Shown piece after piece: positions 54,024 through 61,564 of a stretch of DNA of 64,000 nt. Each line of letters opens with the position of its first letter. Positions within the stretch are counted from its first letter, which is position 1. Position numbers and translations under genes: made by a program. The DNA lies in contig OZ244955.1 of NCBI GenBank assembly GCA_965222525.1, forward strand, positions 1 to 64,000, given 5' to 3'. The notes beneath the pieces were generated by a model. It was not told where the DNA came from. It was given only the letters and a program-made list of their open reading frames with translations, and made no database searches. The DNA is from CBDCUF01 sp965222525. GTDB taxonomy: Bacteria; Pseudomonadota; Alphaproteobacteria; Rickettsiales; UBA8987.

Positions 54024-56459
54024 TTACAGCAACATGTGTGTGTTAGTGCTATAGCCAAGGCTTTTATATCCCGCCATCCGCTTATCGCTCATCCGCTGTA
54101 ATACAGGCACCTGGTGGTCGATATAATCGTATATCTGAACTTCCGTTTTACTATGGTGGATACGATGAAGACGGCCTGCGTATTGAGCCAGCGTTCCTTT
54201 CCAGGATACAGGCATAGCAAGGAATAGCGTATCCAGACGCGCATCATCAAACCCTTCGCCGATATAGCGTCCGGTGGCAATCAGTACTCGCTCTTCTTGA
54301 TCACCGATATTATCCAAGCTCTCCAGCATTGCTTTATGCGCTTTTCGTCCCATCCCACCTTGTAGGGTGATGATATGTTTAGCATGGCCTGCAAGGCGTT
54401 CAGCAAAATAGGCGACATGCTCCTTGCGTTCAGTGAGAATGATCGGGGAGCGTCCATTGCCAAGTGCACGCATCACATCGTTCAGAATTTTTTGGTTGCG
54501 TGGCTCATCTTTTGCCAACTCCGCATACACGGTCTGGATGGGAGGACGATCATATTGCTGGGTAATCGTCATCGGTAGTTGAAACTCGGTATAGCGGGAA
54601 ATAACAGCATGGTCGAAAGGCCGCTTTTTCGCCTGCGCTTTGGCATCAACATGATAACGAACAGAACCGCACTGCATGAAAATAATGGGCTGTTGTCCAT
54701 CTTTTCGGATAGGGGTGGCCGTTAATCCCAGCACATATTTGGCTTTGCATTGACGGGCTACCGCTTCAAAGCTGACCGCAGACAGGTGATGGCATTCATC
54801 GACAATCAACTGGCCGTAATCGGCCACACAATCATCGACCTCACCCTTGCGCACCAGACTTTGAATGAGCGCCACATCAATCTGTCCGGATGGTTTTCGT
54901 TTGCCGCCGCCAATCTGGCCAATATGTACCTGATCCAGATTGAGGAAGGTTTGCAGGCGCGCCATCCATTGTTCCAGCAACTGCTTTCGATGTACCAGAA
55001 TGAGGGTATTTCGCTTGCGTTTGGCGATGACATGCGCGGCGATAACGGTCTTGCCAAAACCTGTCGTCGCTGACAATACGCCTGTATCATACGCCAATAG
55101 AGCCTTAACAGCAGGTTTTTGCTCCTTGTTCAGGGTGCCGAGGAAACAGGTGTGCAGAGGCTTACCGCTATTGCGTTCATCGGTAATTGCAGTATCAATA
55201 TGCACGCTTTTCAGTAGTTCCTGCACGTCATCCAGACATCCTCTGGGCAAGCCGATATGGTTGGGGAAATTCTCCGCACAGGCAATAATGCGTGGCTTGT
55301 CAAAGGTAGGCAGGCGCGTGGCCTGTGCCCTGTAAAATTCAGGATTCTGAAAGGCGGCGATACGGATCAGACGGTTAATCAATGGAGGTGGCAGGCTTGC
55401 CTTGGGAATATAAAGCTGGTTGCCATAGACAATGTTGATGATATCCGGGAGCGGATCGACCAGTTCCAATGGCTTCGGTTTCCGTGACGGGGCCATTTTC
55501 CATGGTTCCTTGGCATCTTCATCATCGACAGGAATATGCAGCCCTGTCACACGGCCACGGCTTATTGCTTCTGAAACAAGTAAATCCACTTTCTCCGGCG
55601 ACATGCGGCGAACGGACGCAAGCAAATCCCATTGATCCGCATAAGGCTCAAACTGTTCGTCCAAAAACACACTGTTGCCTGCTTTACGCGGTTCGTGTTG
55701 CAATGGCAGTGCAATCAGATTACCGAAGCCGCCGGTGGGCATAGTGTCCTGATTGGGAAAGAAACGGTCATAGGAAGTAAAACCCAGATCGGGATAATGC
55801 TCCATTGTTTCCGTCAGCAGGTAGGAGCCGAGCTTTCTTGCATCAGCAGCAGAAACAGGTTGGGTAAAAAATATCCATCCATGCCCGCCATTACCGGAGC
55901 GAGATCGTTCCGCATAGGCAGGAACATTTTTGCTGCGGCATGTCTGTAAAAAAGCGGCAATGTCTTTCTGCCAATGCTCCTTGTCGAAATCAGCCGCCAG
56001 AAACCAGCAGGTTTCGTCAGATAGCAAAGGATACACGCCAATTGTACATTCTTGTGCTTTGTTATTGCCATCATGGCCTGTCAGATGTTGGCGAAGCAGT
56101 TCATCTGTAATTGGCAGAAACGCCTGATTGGGACAATCACTGCATTTGATCTTGGGTTTTTCGCAAACGCCACGCACCCATTCATTGCCGCATGCCGGGC
56201 TGTATCCTGAGCGTCCGGTTTTCCTGTTATCCCAGCGTTTGGGGTACACATCTTCCCGTCCACGAAAGAGGCTACGGAAAATGGCGATCTTCTCTTCTGC
56301 AGAGCGAGAAGCAACCTTCTTTTCCGTCACTGCATGCGCAGTATTTTTCTCACGCTCAAGTGTTTCAAGACGTTCAAGCAATGCTGAACGCTCTGCATCC
56401 AGCGCATCAAGGCGTTGCCTGATCCTCTCCATCTCATTGTCATGTAGGGTGTCATGCAT
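54024..56459 (-). CDS. TOTE-type primase-helicase
   Basis: An 811 aa fusion. A short coiled coil (residues about 8-40) is followed by a Cys-rich segment (CGNEW...CEKPKIKCSDCPN). Next is an archaeo-eukaryotic primase-like domain with DFDKEHW near 155 and SGNGGHGWIFF near 190, as in TOTE conflict-system proteins. A superfamily 2 helicase completes it: Walker A TTGFGKTVIAA (about 467), DECHH (about 552), TATPIRKDG (about 575) and a late helicase C part with QYAGRLHR. It lies seven bases downstream of abiEii in one operon. Likely a DNA-processing defence or maintenance enzyme; the exact role is unknown. Confidence 0.78.
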   Translation of the reverse strand: MHDTLHDNEMERIRQRLDALDAERSALLERLETLEREKNTAHAVTEKKVASRSAEEKIAIFRSLFRGREDVYPKRWDNRKTGRSGYSPACGNEWVRGVCEKPKIKCSDCPNQAFLPITDELLRQHLTGHDGNNKAQECTIGVYPLLSDETCWFLAADFDKEHWQKDIAAFLQTCRSKNVPAYAERSRSGNGGHGWIFFTQPVSAADARKLGSYLLTETMEHYPDLGFTSYDRFFPNQDTMPTGGFGNLIALPLQHEPRKAGNSVFLDEQFEPYADQWDLLASVRRMSPEKVDLLVSEAISRGRVTGLHIPVDDEDAKEPWKMAPSRKPKPLELVDPLPDIINIVYGNQLYIPKASLPPPLINRLIRIAAFQNPEFYRAQATRLPTFDKPRIIACAENFPNHIGLPRGCLDDVQELLKSVHIDTAITDERNSGKPLHTCFLGTLNKEQKPAVKALLAYDTGVLSATTGFGKTVIAAHVIAKRKRNTLILVHRKQLLEQWMARLQTFLNLDQVHIGQIGGGKRKPSGQIDVALIQSLVRKGEVDDCVADYGQLIVDECHHLSAVSFEAVARQCKAKYVLGLTATPIRKDGQQPIIFMQCGSVRYHVDAKAQAKKRPFDHAVISRYTEFQLPMTITQQYDRPPIQTVYAELAKDEPRNQKILNDVMRALGNGRSPIILTERKEHVAYFAERLAGHAKHIITLQGGMGRKAHKAMLESLDNIGDQEERVLIATGRYIGEGFDDARLDTLFLAMPVSWKGTLAQYAGRLHRIHHSKTEVQIYDYIDHQVPVLQRMSDKRMAGYKSLGYSTNTHMLL

Positions 56460-56466
56460 AAGCAGT

Positions 56467-57393
56467 TCATTTTTCTTTCAAAACAGCTTTCAACCTTTCA
56501 AGTTGTTCCGCATGCTTTTCCGGGTTCTTCTTTTTCAGCTTCTGGATATTGGAAAGTTTCCACCGGACTGCTGGCAGCTCTTTCAAGTCGGCATGGGCAA
56601 ACAGGTTCCAGTCTGGATCACCGTTCTTGAAGCCAAGCAATAGCTGTTTGTCCTGTTCACTCAGGTGGCCATGAATATCTGCGACAAGCTGTTCCCGTGC
56701 GGCTTCAAAGTCTTCATAACTGAAAGGCACTTCCGTCATTCCGGCAAACTGTGTTTCAAACGCGTGGTGCTGATCCAGAAAATTCGGGCTTATCATTTCA
56801 TGGATAGGACGCGGACTACTGAGCAATCCAACCATAAACCCCTGCCGCATATCGTCACTTAAACCACCGTGTTCATAAAGCTGGTGAATATCGAATAAAT
56901 CACGCGGATGCTGGCGGTCAAGAGCTGCACATATCTTGCCGCCGAATAACTCTGCTGGCGAGAGTACATTCATGGAGACAAAGCGGCCAAACTCGTTTTC
57001 CACTTCATCAGCAATATCCACGACCTGCGGGGTGAAAACATGTCCACGCATCACTGTATTCACCTCAACCTTAATCTGTGCGCCCGGTATCTGACAGGTA
57101 AGTTTGGCTTCCTGTCCATCGCTCTGGCTGACGATTTTGGCTGTGCATGCCGGGATTGAAGTCTCAACCCTTTCCCTGATACGCCGCAATGCCTGAGAAA
57201 TATTTTCCAGCGCTGCTATACGGTCATCAAAAGGCAAGTAAGTCAGGTCAATATCCACGGACAGGCGCGGCATGTTCCAGACAAACATATTGATTGCCGT
57301 GCCGCCTTTCAGGGCAAAGCACTCCTCCTTTGCCACATGCGGCAATACCTGTAACAACAGATCAACCTGGGCGCGGTAGGAGGGATCAATCAC
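56467..57393 (-). CDS. AbiEii-type nucleotidyltransferase toxin
   Basis: A 308 aa member of the AbiEii/MenT family of type IV toxins. The polymerase-beta-like motif KGGTAINMFVWNMPRLSVDIDLTYLPF near residues 24-50 includes the GG and the catalytic DxD pair (DID). A conserved ELFGGKICAALDRQHPRDLFDI lies near 164-185. These enzymes block translation, for example by modifying tRNA acceptor ends. It overlaps abiEi by four bases (ATGA), the usual antitoxin-toxin coupling. A C-terminal extension (about 275-308) is highly charged. Confidence 0.9.
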   Translation of the reverse strand: MIDPSYRAQVDLLLQVLPHVAKEECFALKGGTAINMFVWNMPRLSVDIDLTYLPFDDRIAALENISQALRRIRERVETSIPACTAKIVSQSDGQEAKLTCQIPGAQIKVEVNTVMRGHVFTPQVVDIADEVENEFGRFVSMNVLSPAELFGGKICAALDRQHPRDLFDIHQLYEHGGLSDDMRQGFMVGLLSSPRPIHEMISPNFLDQHHAFETQFAGMTEVPFSYEDFEAAREQLVADIHGHLSEQDKQLLLGFKNGDPDWNLFAHADLKELPAVRWKLSNIQKLKKKNPEKHAEQLERLKAVLKEK

Positions 57394-58157
57394 AAGCGAA
57401 CCACCTCCTCAGGTAGGACAAGGCCGAACTCAGAAACATAAACACCGCCTTTTGTAACCGTGCGGTCACCTGTACCAAACTTTATTTTGGCCATATCCAA
57501 CCGTTTATACCAGTCATGTCCGGCTTTAGAAGCCATATAACAGAATAAACGTTTGACCTTGATTGAACTGCATTGTTCCAGCAGCGGTTGCAGCAGCTTG
57601 GGGCGTAGGGTCGTTAAGCCCTCCATGATCTGGTAGCATTCCACTAGGTCAACCGTCTCCGGCGCAAGATGTAGGCATTCCAGTATGGCGCGTTCCGGCG
57701 CGGAGATGCGCAGCGAAAAGGTCTGTTCTTCGTGTTCGGTTAGCGCAAGCCCTTCTGGTAAAACGGTAGTGCCGACAGGATGCAGGGTCACGCCCCAGTC
57801 ATGGTTTTTAAACCATGCGGGTGATGTGGTCTTGGGTGGTGAAAATAAAAATACGGTTTGCTGGCCCATGCGCAGATAATGCGCCATCCCCTGCATGGAC
57901 AGTGCCGTCAATGCTCCGGCATGGACAGGCAGCCCGGCCTGTGTCTGTAGTGCGTATAGCCCGCCCTGCCACTGCACACGGTCCTCTTTTTTATAGTAGG
58001 CTCCGTGTCCCAGACTTGCGATCCAGCCGCTTTGCAGGTATTTATTACGAAGCTGGCGGGAGATACCAAGCTGCATAAGCCACTTGGCCGTAGCCACCGT
58101 TCCCTGTGGCCAGCTTTGCAGGAGATTCTGTATTTTTATGCTATTTTGTGAACTCAT
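57390..58157 (-). CDS. AbiEi-type antitoxin
   Basis: A 255 aa protein. An N-terminal winged-helix-like domain (LLQSWPQGTVATAKWLMQLGISRQLRNKYL, residues about 12-42) typical of AbiEi antitoxins is followed by a C-terminal domain with RAILECLHLAPE. It is the first gene of the operon with AbiEii and the primase-helicase and probably represses its own promoter. The preceding 310 bp is non-coding. Confidence 0.88.
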   Translation of the reverse strand: MSSQNSIKIQNLLQSWPQGTVATAKWLMQLGISRQLRNKYLQSGWIASLGHGAYYKKEDRVQWQGGLYALQTQAGLPVHAGALTALSMQGMAHYLRMGQQTVFLFSPPKTTSPAWFKNHDWGVTLHPVGTTVLPEGLALTEHEEQTFSLRISAPERAILECLHLAPETVDLVECYQIMEGLTTLRPKLLQPLLEQCSSIKVKRLFCYMASKAGHDWYKRLDMAKIKFGTGDRTVTKGGVYVSEFGLVLPEEVVRL

Positions 58158-58469
58158 GGTTTACTTATACGGTAATATTTAATGAAATGCAAGTTGTTTC
58201 CGTCTGTATAGCAGAGGCTGGCCGTGAGTGTGGGTGACCATATAAAAGCCGGTTCAGCAACGCGGTAAGTCCGGCTTCAGGCCATATCAACAGCTATCCG
58301 CCATCTGCGGCGAGAGGGATGCAACGGGAGAGCGCAGCGTCTCCCTTGCCAAGATGGTGCGGGATGCCCGCACACATCTTGCGGTCGTTAAATTTGGTTA
58401 TTTTTGGTATGACCCTGCCTTAACCTGCACCGCTCATCTGAGCCATGAATGACCGTCGCCATGAGCCGT
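58158..58469. other. Non-coding gap with strong hairpins upstream of abiEi
   Basis: 312 bp without a gene. A near-perfect stem at 58348-58382 has arms CAAGATGGTGCGGG and CCCGCACACATCTTG around an ATG loop. Another hairpin near 58325-58348 uses GGGAGA/TCTCCC. A GCCGG...CCGGC pair lies near 58243-58277. It likely holds the AbiE promoter and a terminator for the opposite-side gene; no further function is seen. The AT-rich patch with ACGGTAATATTTAATG just upstream of the abiEi start may be the promoter. Confidence 0.45.
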
Positions 58470-58910
58470 TCAAGCTGCACCGTAGCGTGGTGCATTGACA
58501 CTATCTTGCTCCAGACCATGCAGATATGTACGACCTGCATCTGTAAGGTAAAAGCAGTCATCTGCCAGCACCACATGCCCATGTTCAAGATGCACTTTCA
58601 TCACCCCCTTATCCGGGTGAATATAGCGGTCTGTTTCCAATGGTATTCCTAACGCCGGAAAGCTGTTACCGTCACCTGTGGCTAGATATGCAAGCAGGTA
58701 AGATTTATAGCGAGGATTATCGTATGGAGAGCGGACAGGCTCTCTGGGATGGTCGCGCCACTTTTCCGCATGCAGATACTCACGGGGAAGTTCGGCAGTG
58801 GGATAGCTGTCAGGGTTATTATGTGTCCATCGTCCGTTTTCTTCCAGCACACCTTCTAGGGCAACACGGAGATTGTACAAAAGCTGGCGAAATTGATGCG
58901 ATGTTAACAT
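58470..58910 (-). CDS. Hypothetical element protein
   Basis: A protein of 146 aa from ATG 58910 (MLTSHQFRQLLYN). It has a YNLRVALEGVLEENGRW start, a Pro/Arg/Tyr-rich middle and FYLTDAGRTYLHGL near the C-terminus, which resembles a winged-helix tip. No family is recognised. It belongs to the run of small element genes on this strand and is followed by the hairpin region before abiEi. An upstream start at 58946 exists. Confidence 0.6.
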   Translation of the reverse strand: MLTSHQFRQLLYNLRVALEGVLEENGRWTHNNPDSYPTAELPREYLHAEKWRDHPREPVRSPYDNPRYKSYLLAYLATGDGNSFPALGIPLETDRYIHPDKGVMKVHLEHGHVVLADDCFYLTDAGRTYLHGLEQDSVNAPRYGAA

Positions 58911-59001
58911 AACGCCAGTTATATACCGCGCTATTGTAACTGGCAACTACAGCAAAAAGAGAAAGGGAAGCAGGCTCCCCTCTCTGTGATGTGTGAGGCG
59001 T

Positions 59002-59409
59002 TTACGCAGCTGAGAGTTTAGAGATAGCCCATTCGGCAGCGGCAATGGCTTCCCACGGCTCGTCTTTGACACCGGCAATGACCAGTGCTCCCCATGATCC
59101 GTTCGGCTGCTCATACACTTGGGCAAGGTAGCATTTCAGGCCATAAGGAGCCGTATAGACGGCCTGAAATTGTGTGGGGCTGGTCTGTTGCCATTCCAGC
59201 TCACCATTACCTTCCATGTTAGGCTCCACAGCAGCATGAGCAATCCCGTTGAACAAGCCTTCAAACCAACGCTTTAAAAGCTGTTTGCGATCATGGTCAT
59301 TAAGGTCTGTCTGTCCGGCCATCAGCGCTGCCAGCAATGCGCTTTCCCATTGCTCACGGTAATGCTTGAAGTCCGTAACCGTTTCTCTGTCTTCAAATAT
59401 CGTTGTCAT
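59002..59409 (-). CDS. Hypothetical element protein
   Basis: A 135 aa acidic protein (MTTIFEDRETVTDFKHYREQ start) with an AAEWAISKL end and no known domain. A good AAGGAGTGAG ribosome site lies before the ATG. It follows the 76 aa DUF736-like gene and its terminator on the same strand and forms its own unit. Such proteins are typical of conjugative element cargo, but I recognise no function. Confidence 0.62.
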   Translation of the reverse strand: MTTIFEDRETVTDFKHYREQWESALLAALMAGQTDLNDHDRKQLLKRWFEGLFNGIAHAAVEPNMEGNGELEWQQTSPTQFQAVYTAPYGLKCYLAQVYEQPNGSWGALVIAGVKDEPWEAIAAAEWAISKLSAA

Positions 59410-59430
59410 GGTCTCACTCCTTATGAGAAA

Positions 59431-59465
59431 AAGAAAACCCCCGCCTGTGACGGCAGGGGCTTTGC
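59431..59465 (-). terminator. Terminator downstream of the first DUF736-like gene
   Basis: On the minus strand CCCCTGCC and GGCGGGGG form a stem around GTCACA and are followed by TTTTCTTTTT. It starts directly after the stop of the 59469-59699 gene. The outer 30 bases (59439-59468) recur as an exact inverted copy at 60216-60245. Confidence 0.75.
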
Positions 59466-59468
59466 GGG

Positions 59469-59699
59469 TTATTGATTATTTTCTTCCGGTTGTTCGGTCT
59501 TGTTTTTGAACAGGTAGACCGGATTTTCGATGATCTGTTTGCCGTAAGGCTTGAAGTAGATTGATCCGTCATCTCTGGTCCAGGCAACGCCTACGGTTTC
59601 AAAGCTGACATTTTTACCGTGTCCTTCGCGTACTCTTGCGATCAGGTCGGGTTTTGGGTTGCCGTTACCGTTGGCGGTTTGCTCGTGTGTGTTTTCCAT
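59469..59699 (-). CDS. DUF736-like small protein, paralogue 1
   Basis: A 76 aa protein with an N-terminal Asn/Thr-rich tail and a core (PDLIARVREGHGKNVSFETVG, then WTRDDGSIYFKPYGKQIIENPVYLF). The core layout resembles DUF736 proteins often found near conjugation genes. It is about half identical to the protein encoded at 60313-60543. An AAGGAGAAATT ribosome site precedes it. Function is unknown. Confidence 0.68.
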   Translation of the reverse strand: MENTHEQTANGNGNPKPDLIARVREGHGKNVSFETVGVAWTRDDGSIYFKPYGKQIIENPVYLFKNKTEQPEENNQ

Positions 59700-60035
59700 C
59701 GTAATTTCTCCTTATGTGATGGTTAAATGGGCTGATCTTTTCAGCCATGTGCGAGCGATAGGCGGGTACGGCTGAGGGGTGCGTCAGGCAGGTTTTGTGG
59801 GGGACCGTTTAGTTGTTCTTGTACGAGGAAACCCGAGTCCTAGAACGGCTTACGGGTAAAACCTGTTGATGCGCACCGCGTACCTGCCAGTCTGCACATC
59901 CATAGCTGAAGAGATTTCTGACCGATTTGACCGTTTCGACATAAGGGGATGAAATTACGTGGAAGGCACATGCGGGCAACATAGCCAATGGTGACGTGTC
60001 AGCCCGAAAGCTAAACTGATCTCCTGTAAAGAGTA

Positions 60036-60196
60036 TACAGAAGAAGGATACGGCAAATATGTCCGTCGGTTTTGAAAACGGCAGACCATGTTGAATGACC
60101 AGTGATGACAACAGGAGCCATCTATTTCATGTCTGAAGGCAGGCTGAAGCATTGAAGATTTGCTGGCTGTTCAAAAACCAGACCGGACAACCGTAA
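60036..60196 (+). pseudogene. Decayed, inverted third copy of the DUF736-like gene
   Basis: On the plus strand, GAAGGATACGGCAAATATG aligns with the 'GYGK' start of the two neighbours, and TGGCTGTTCAAAAACCAGACC with the 'VYLFKNKT' end of paralogue 1. Stops and frameshifts occur between. A terminator-like sequence identical to that of paralogue 1 follows (60216-60245). It thus looks like an inverted, dead duplication. The rest of the gap 59700-60035 shows nothing convincing. Confidence 0.65.
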
Positions 60197-60215
60197 GGCA
60201 CATGAAAAATCGGTT

Positions 60216-60245
60216 CCCGCAAAGCCCCTGCCGTCACAGGCGGGG
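60216..60245. repeat. 30-bp exact inverted copy of the 59439-59468 terminator
   Basis: The sequence CCCGCAAAGCCCCTGCCGTC and the following ten bases are the exact reverse complement of 59439-59468. The two copies flank paralogue 1 and the decayed third copy, so the 780 bp segment could invert by recombination or is a remnant of an inverted duplication. Confidence 0.85.
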
Positions 60246-60253
60246 AATGGATA

Positions 60254-60285
60254 AGAAAAACCCGCCACCTACATAAGGTGACGGG
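60254..60285 (-). terminator. Terminator downstream of DUF736-like paralogue 2
   Basis: On the minus strand CCCGTCACCT and AGGTGGCGGG form a stem around TATGT, followed by TTTTTCTT. It lies about 28 bp after the stop of the gene at 60313-60543. Confidence 0.75.
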
Positions 60286-60312
60286 CTTCTTTAAGAACAT
60301 TTTTTCTCAAAT

Positions 60313-60543
60313 TTACTGCGGTTCGGAATTGGCCGGGAAGAGGTAGACCGGGCCGTCGATAATCTGCGTACCATGGAACTTCAGGTACAGGCCTCCGTTT
60401 TCTTCACGGTTCCACGCTGCGCCGACACGTTCAAAGCTGACAGTCTTGCCATAGCCCTGTTTGGTCTTGGCAATGAAATCCGGTTTGATCGTGCCGTTTC
60501 CCTTCTCGTTAGTGTTGGTGTTTTGGGTCGTTGTGTTTTCCAT
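60313..60543 (-). CDS. DUF736-like small protein, paralogue 2
   Basis: A 76 aa protein paralogous to the one at 59469-59699: PDFIAKTKQGYGKTVSFERVG, then AAWNREENGGLYLKFHG and GPVYLFP. It is preceded by AGAAAGGAAAT and followed by a strong terminator. It belongs to the tandem family of three copies in this segment. Function is unknown; its recurrence suggests it is expressed at a high level or is under diversifying duplication. Confidence 0.68.
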   Translation of the reverse strand: MENTTTQNTNTNEKGNGTIKPDFIAKTKQGYGKTVSFERVGAAWNREENGGLYLKFHGTQIIDGPVYLFPANSEPQ

Positions 60544-60624
60544 CGTTGTATTTCCTTTCTGTGATGGGTTGAATTGCGAAGACCCTACAGGAAGTTTAAA
60601 GGCGATGTGGGTGAGCGCCCGAAA

Positions 60625-61122
60625 TTAGCGCTCCAAGTCATTCTTGCGCTCAAAGAAGCCCATCGGATTGGAAGGTTCCCTATGCTCATAAATCCCGCTT
60701 TCATGATTGAATTGCATATCCATCTGGTGCAAGCCACTGGCACCTAACGCCGCATTGAGACGTTTTCCTGCCTGCTCACGAGCATTACGCTCCTGCCTGG
60801 TTTCGATTTCCGGGAAGCTTTGTACTATTTCATGCAGGATGGCATTGTGCTTCCAGGTTTTTGGATGACTGCCCGGTACCCAGCCCCTGTCGTAATGCAG
60901 GATTGTATGACCGTATTTATCCTTAACTCCCAACTTGGAAATACGCCCGTTCTGGATGCCGTACTGACTGCCAAGATCAAAGACCTTCATCCAGAAACTA
61001 TATTCCGGGTATTTGTAGCAGTATCCGTTGATATGCAGATCAGTGACGATATTGCCTCTGGTAATAGTCACACGGTTGGCGTTATAGAGTTGTTCTGCGG
61101 TGAAGGTGCTTTTCTCTTTCAT
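60625..61122 (-). CDS. Hypothetical element protein
   Basis: A 165 aa protein (start MKEKSTFTAEQLYNAN at 61122, preceded by AGGAGAAAT). It has a KYPEYSFWMKVFDLGSQYG segment and a Gly/His/Trp stretch GWVPGSHPKTWKHN. No family is recognised. Its ATG lies directly beside the stop of the membrane protein gene upstream (61124), so the two are co-translated with the coupling protein gene. Confidence 0.66.
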   Translation of the reverse strand: MKEKSTFTAEQLYNANRVTITRGNIVTDLHINGYCYKYPEYSFWMKVFDLGSQYGIQNGRISKLGVKDKYGHTILHYDRGWVPGSHPKTWKHNAILHEIVQSFPEIETRQERNAREQAGKRLNAALGASGLHQMDMQFNHESGIYEHREPSNPMGFFERKNDLER

Positions 61123-61123
61123 G

Positions 61124-61561
61124 CTATTTCTCCTGTTGCGGCTTCCCAAGGCTGGCAAAGCAGCGCCCTAATACCCAAAGAGCAATCAGAATGATAACGG
61201 CAATACGTCCGGGATGTGGGAGAGACAGATGGTACGGAATGGCGGCAATGCCGAGTAGCATGACTCGCCATGCCCATTTTTCCTGAGCGCCGGGCTTGCA
61301 GCGGGGTAGCGGCATGGCATAGGCCCCGCGTGCAATAGGGTTTATATGTTGCTTGTCATACATGATGCGCCACTGGCGGGCCTTCCTCCAGCAGACGAAG
61401 CCGCAAAGTATTGTCAACCAGGGTACGGTGTAATACAGGCATACCGCAAGCCAGAGCGGAACAAGAACGATCTCCAGCCCATAATGAAGGGCAATCGACG
61501 TGGCTGCTCCATAGGCCGCGCAAATAGTAATCAGTAAAAATAGCCAGCTTCGCAGTGTCAT
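61124..61561 (-). CDS. Small membrane protein next to the coupling ATPase
   Basis: A 145 aa protein with about four hydrophobic segments (residues about 5-25, 28-55, 95-110, 115-135). A basic loop between the second and third segments (WRKARQWRIMYDKQ) predicts an inner-membrane protein. It starts three bases after the coupling ATPase stop. As the ATPase lacks an N-terminal membrane part, this protein is a candidate membrane partner of it, by position only. Confidence 0.65.
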   Translation of the reverse strand: MTLRSWLFLLITICAAYGAATSIALHYGLEIVLVPLWLAVCLYYTVPWLTILCGFVCWRKARQWRIMYDKQHINPIARGAYAMPLPRCKPGAQEKWAWRVMLLGIAAIPYHLSLPHPGRIAVIILIALWVLGRCFASLGKPQQEK

Positions 61562-61564
61562 AAC

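Noticed and set aside
59809..60111. 100-codon minus-strand frame between the DUF736-like genes
   Set aside because: No ribosome site or family, and the plus strand here contains a decayed gene copy, which explains the open frame.
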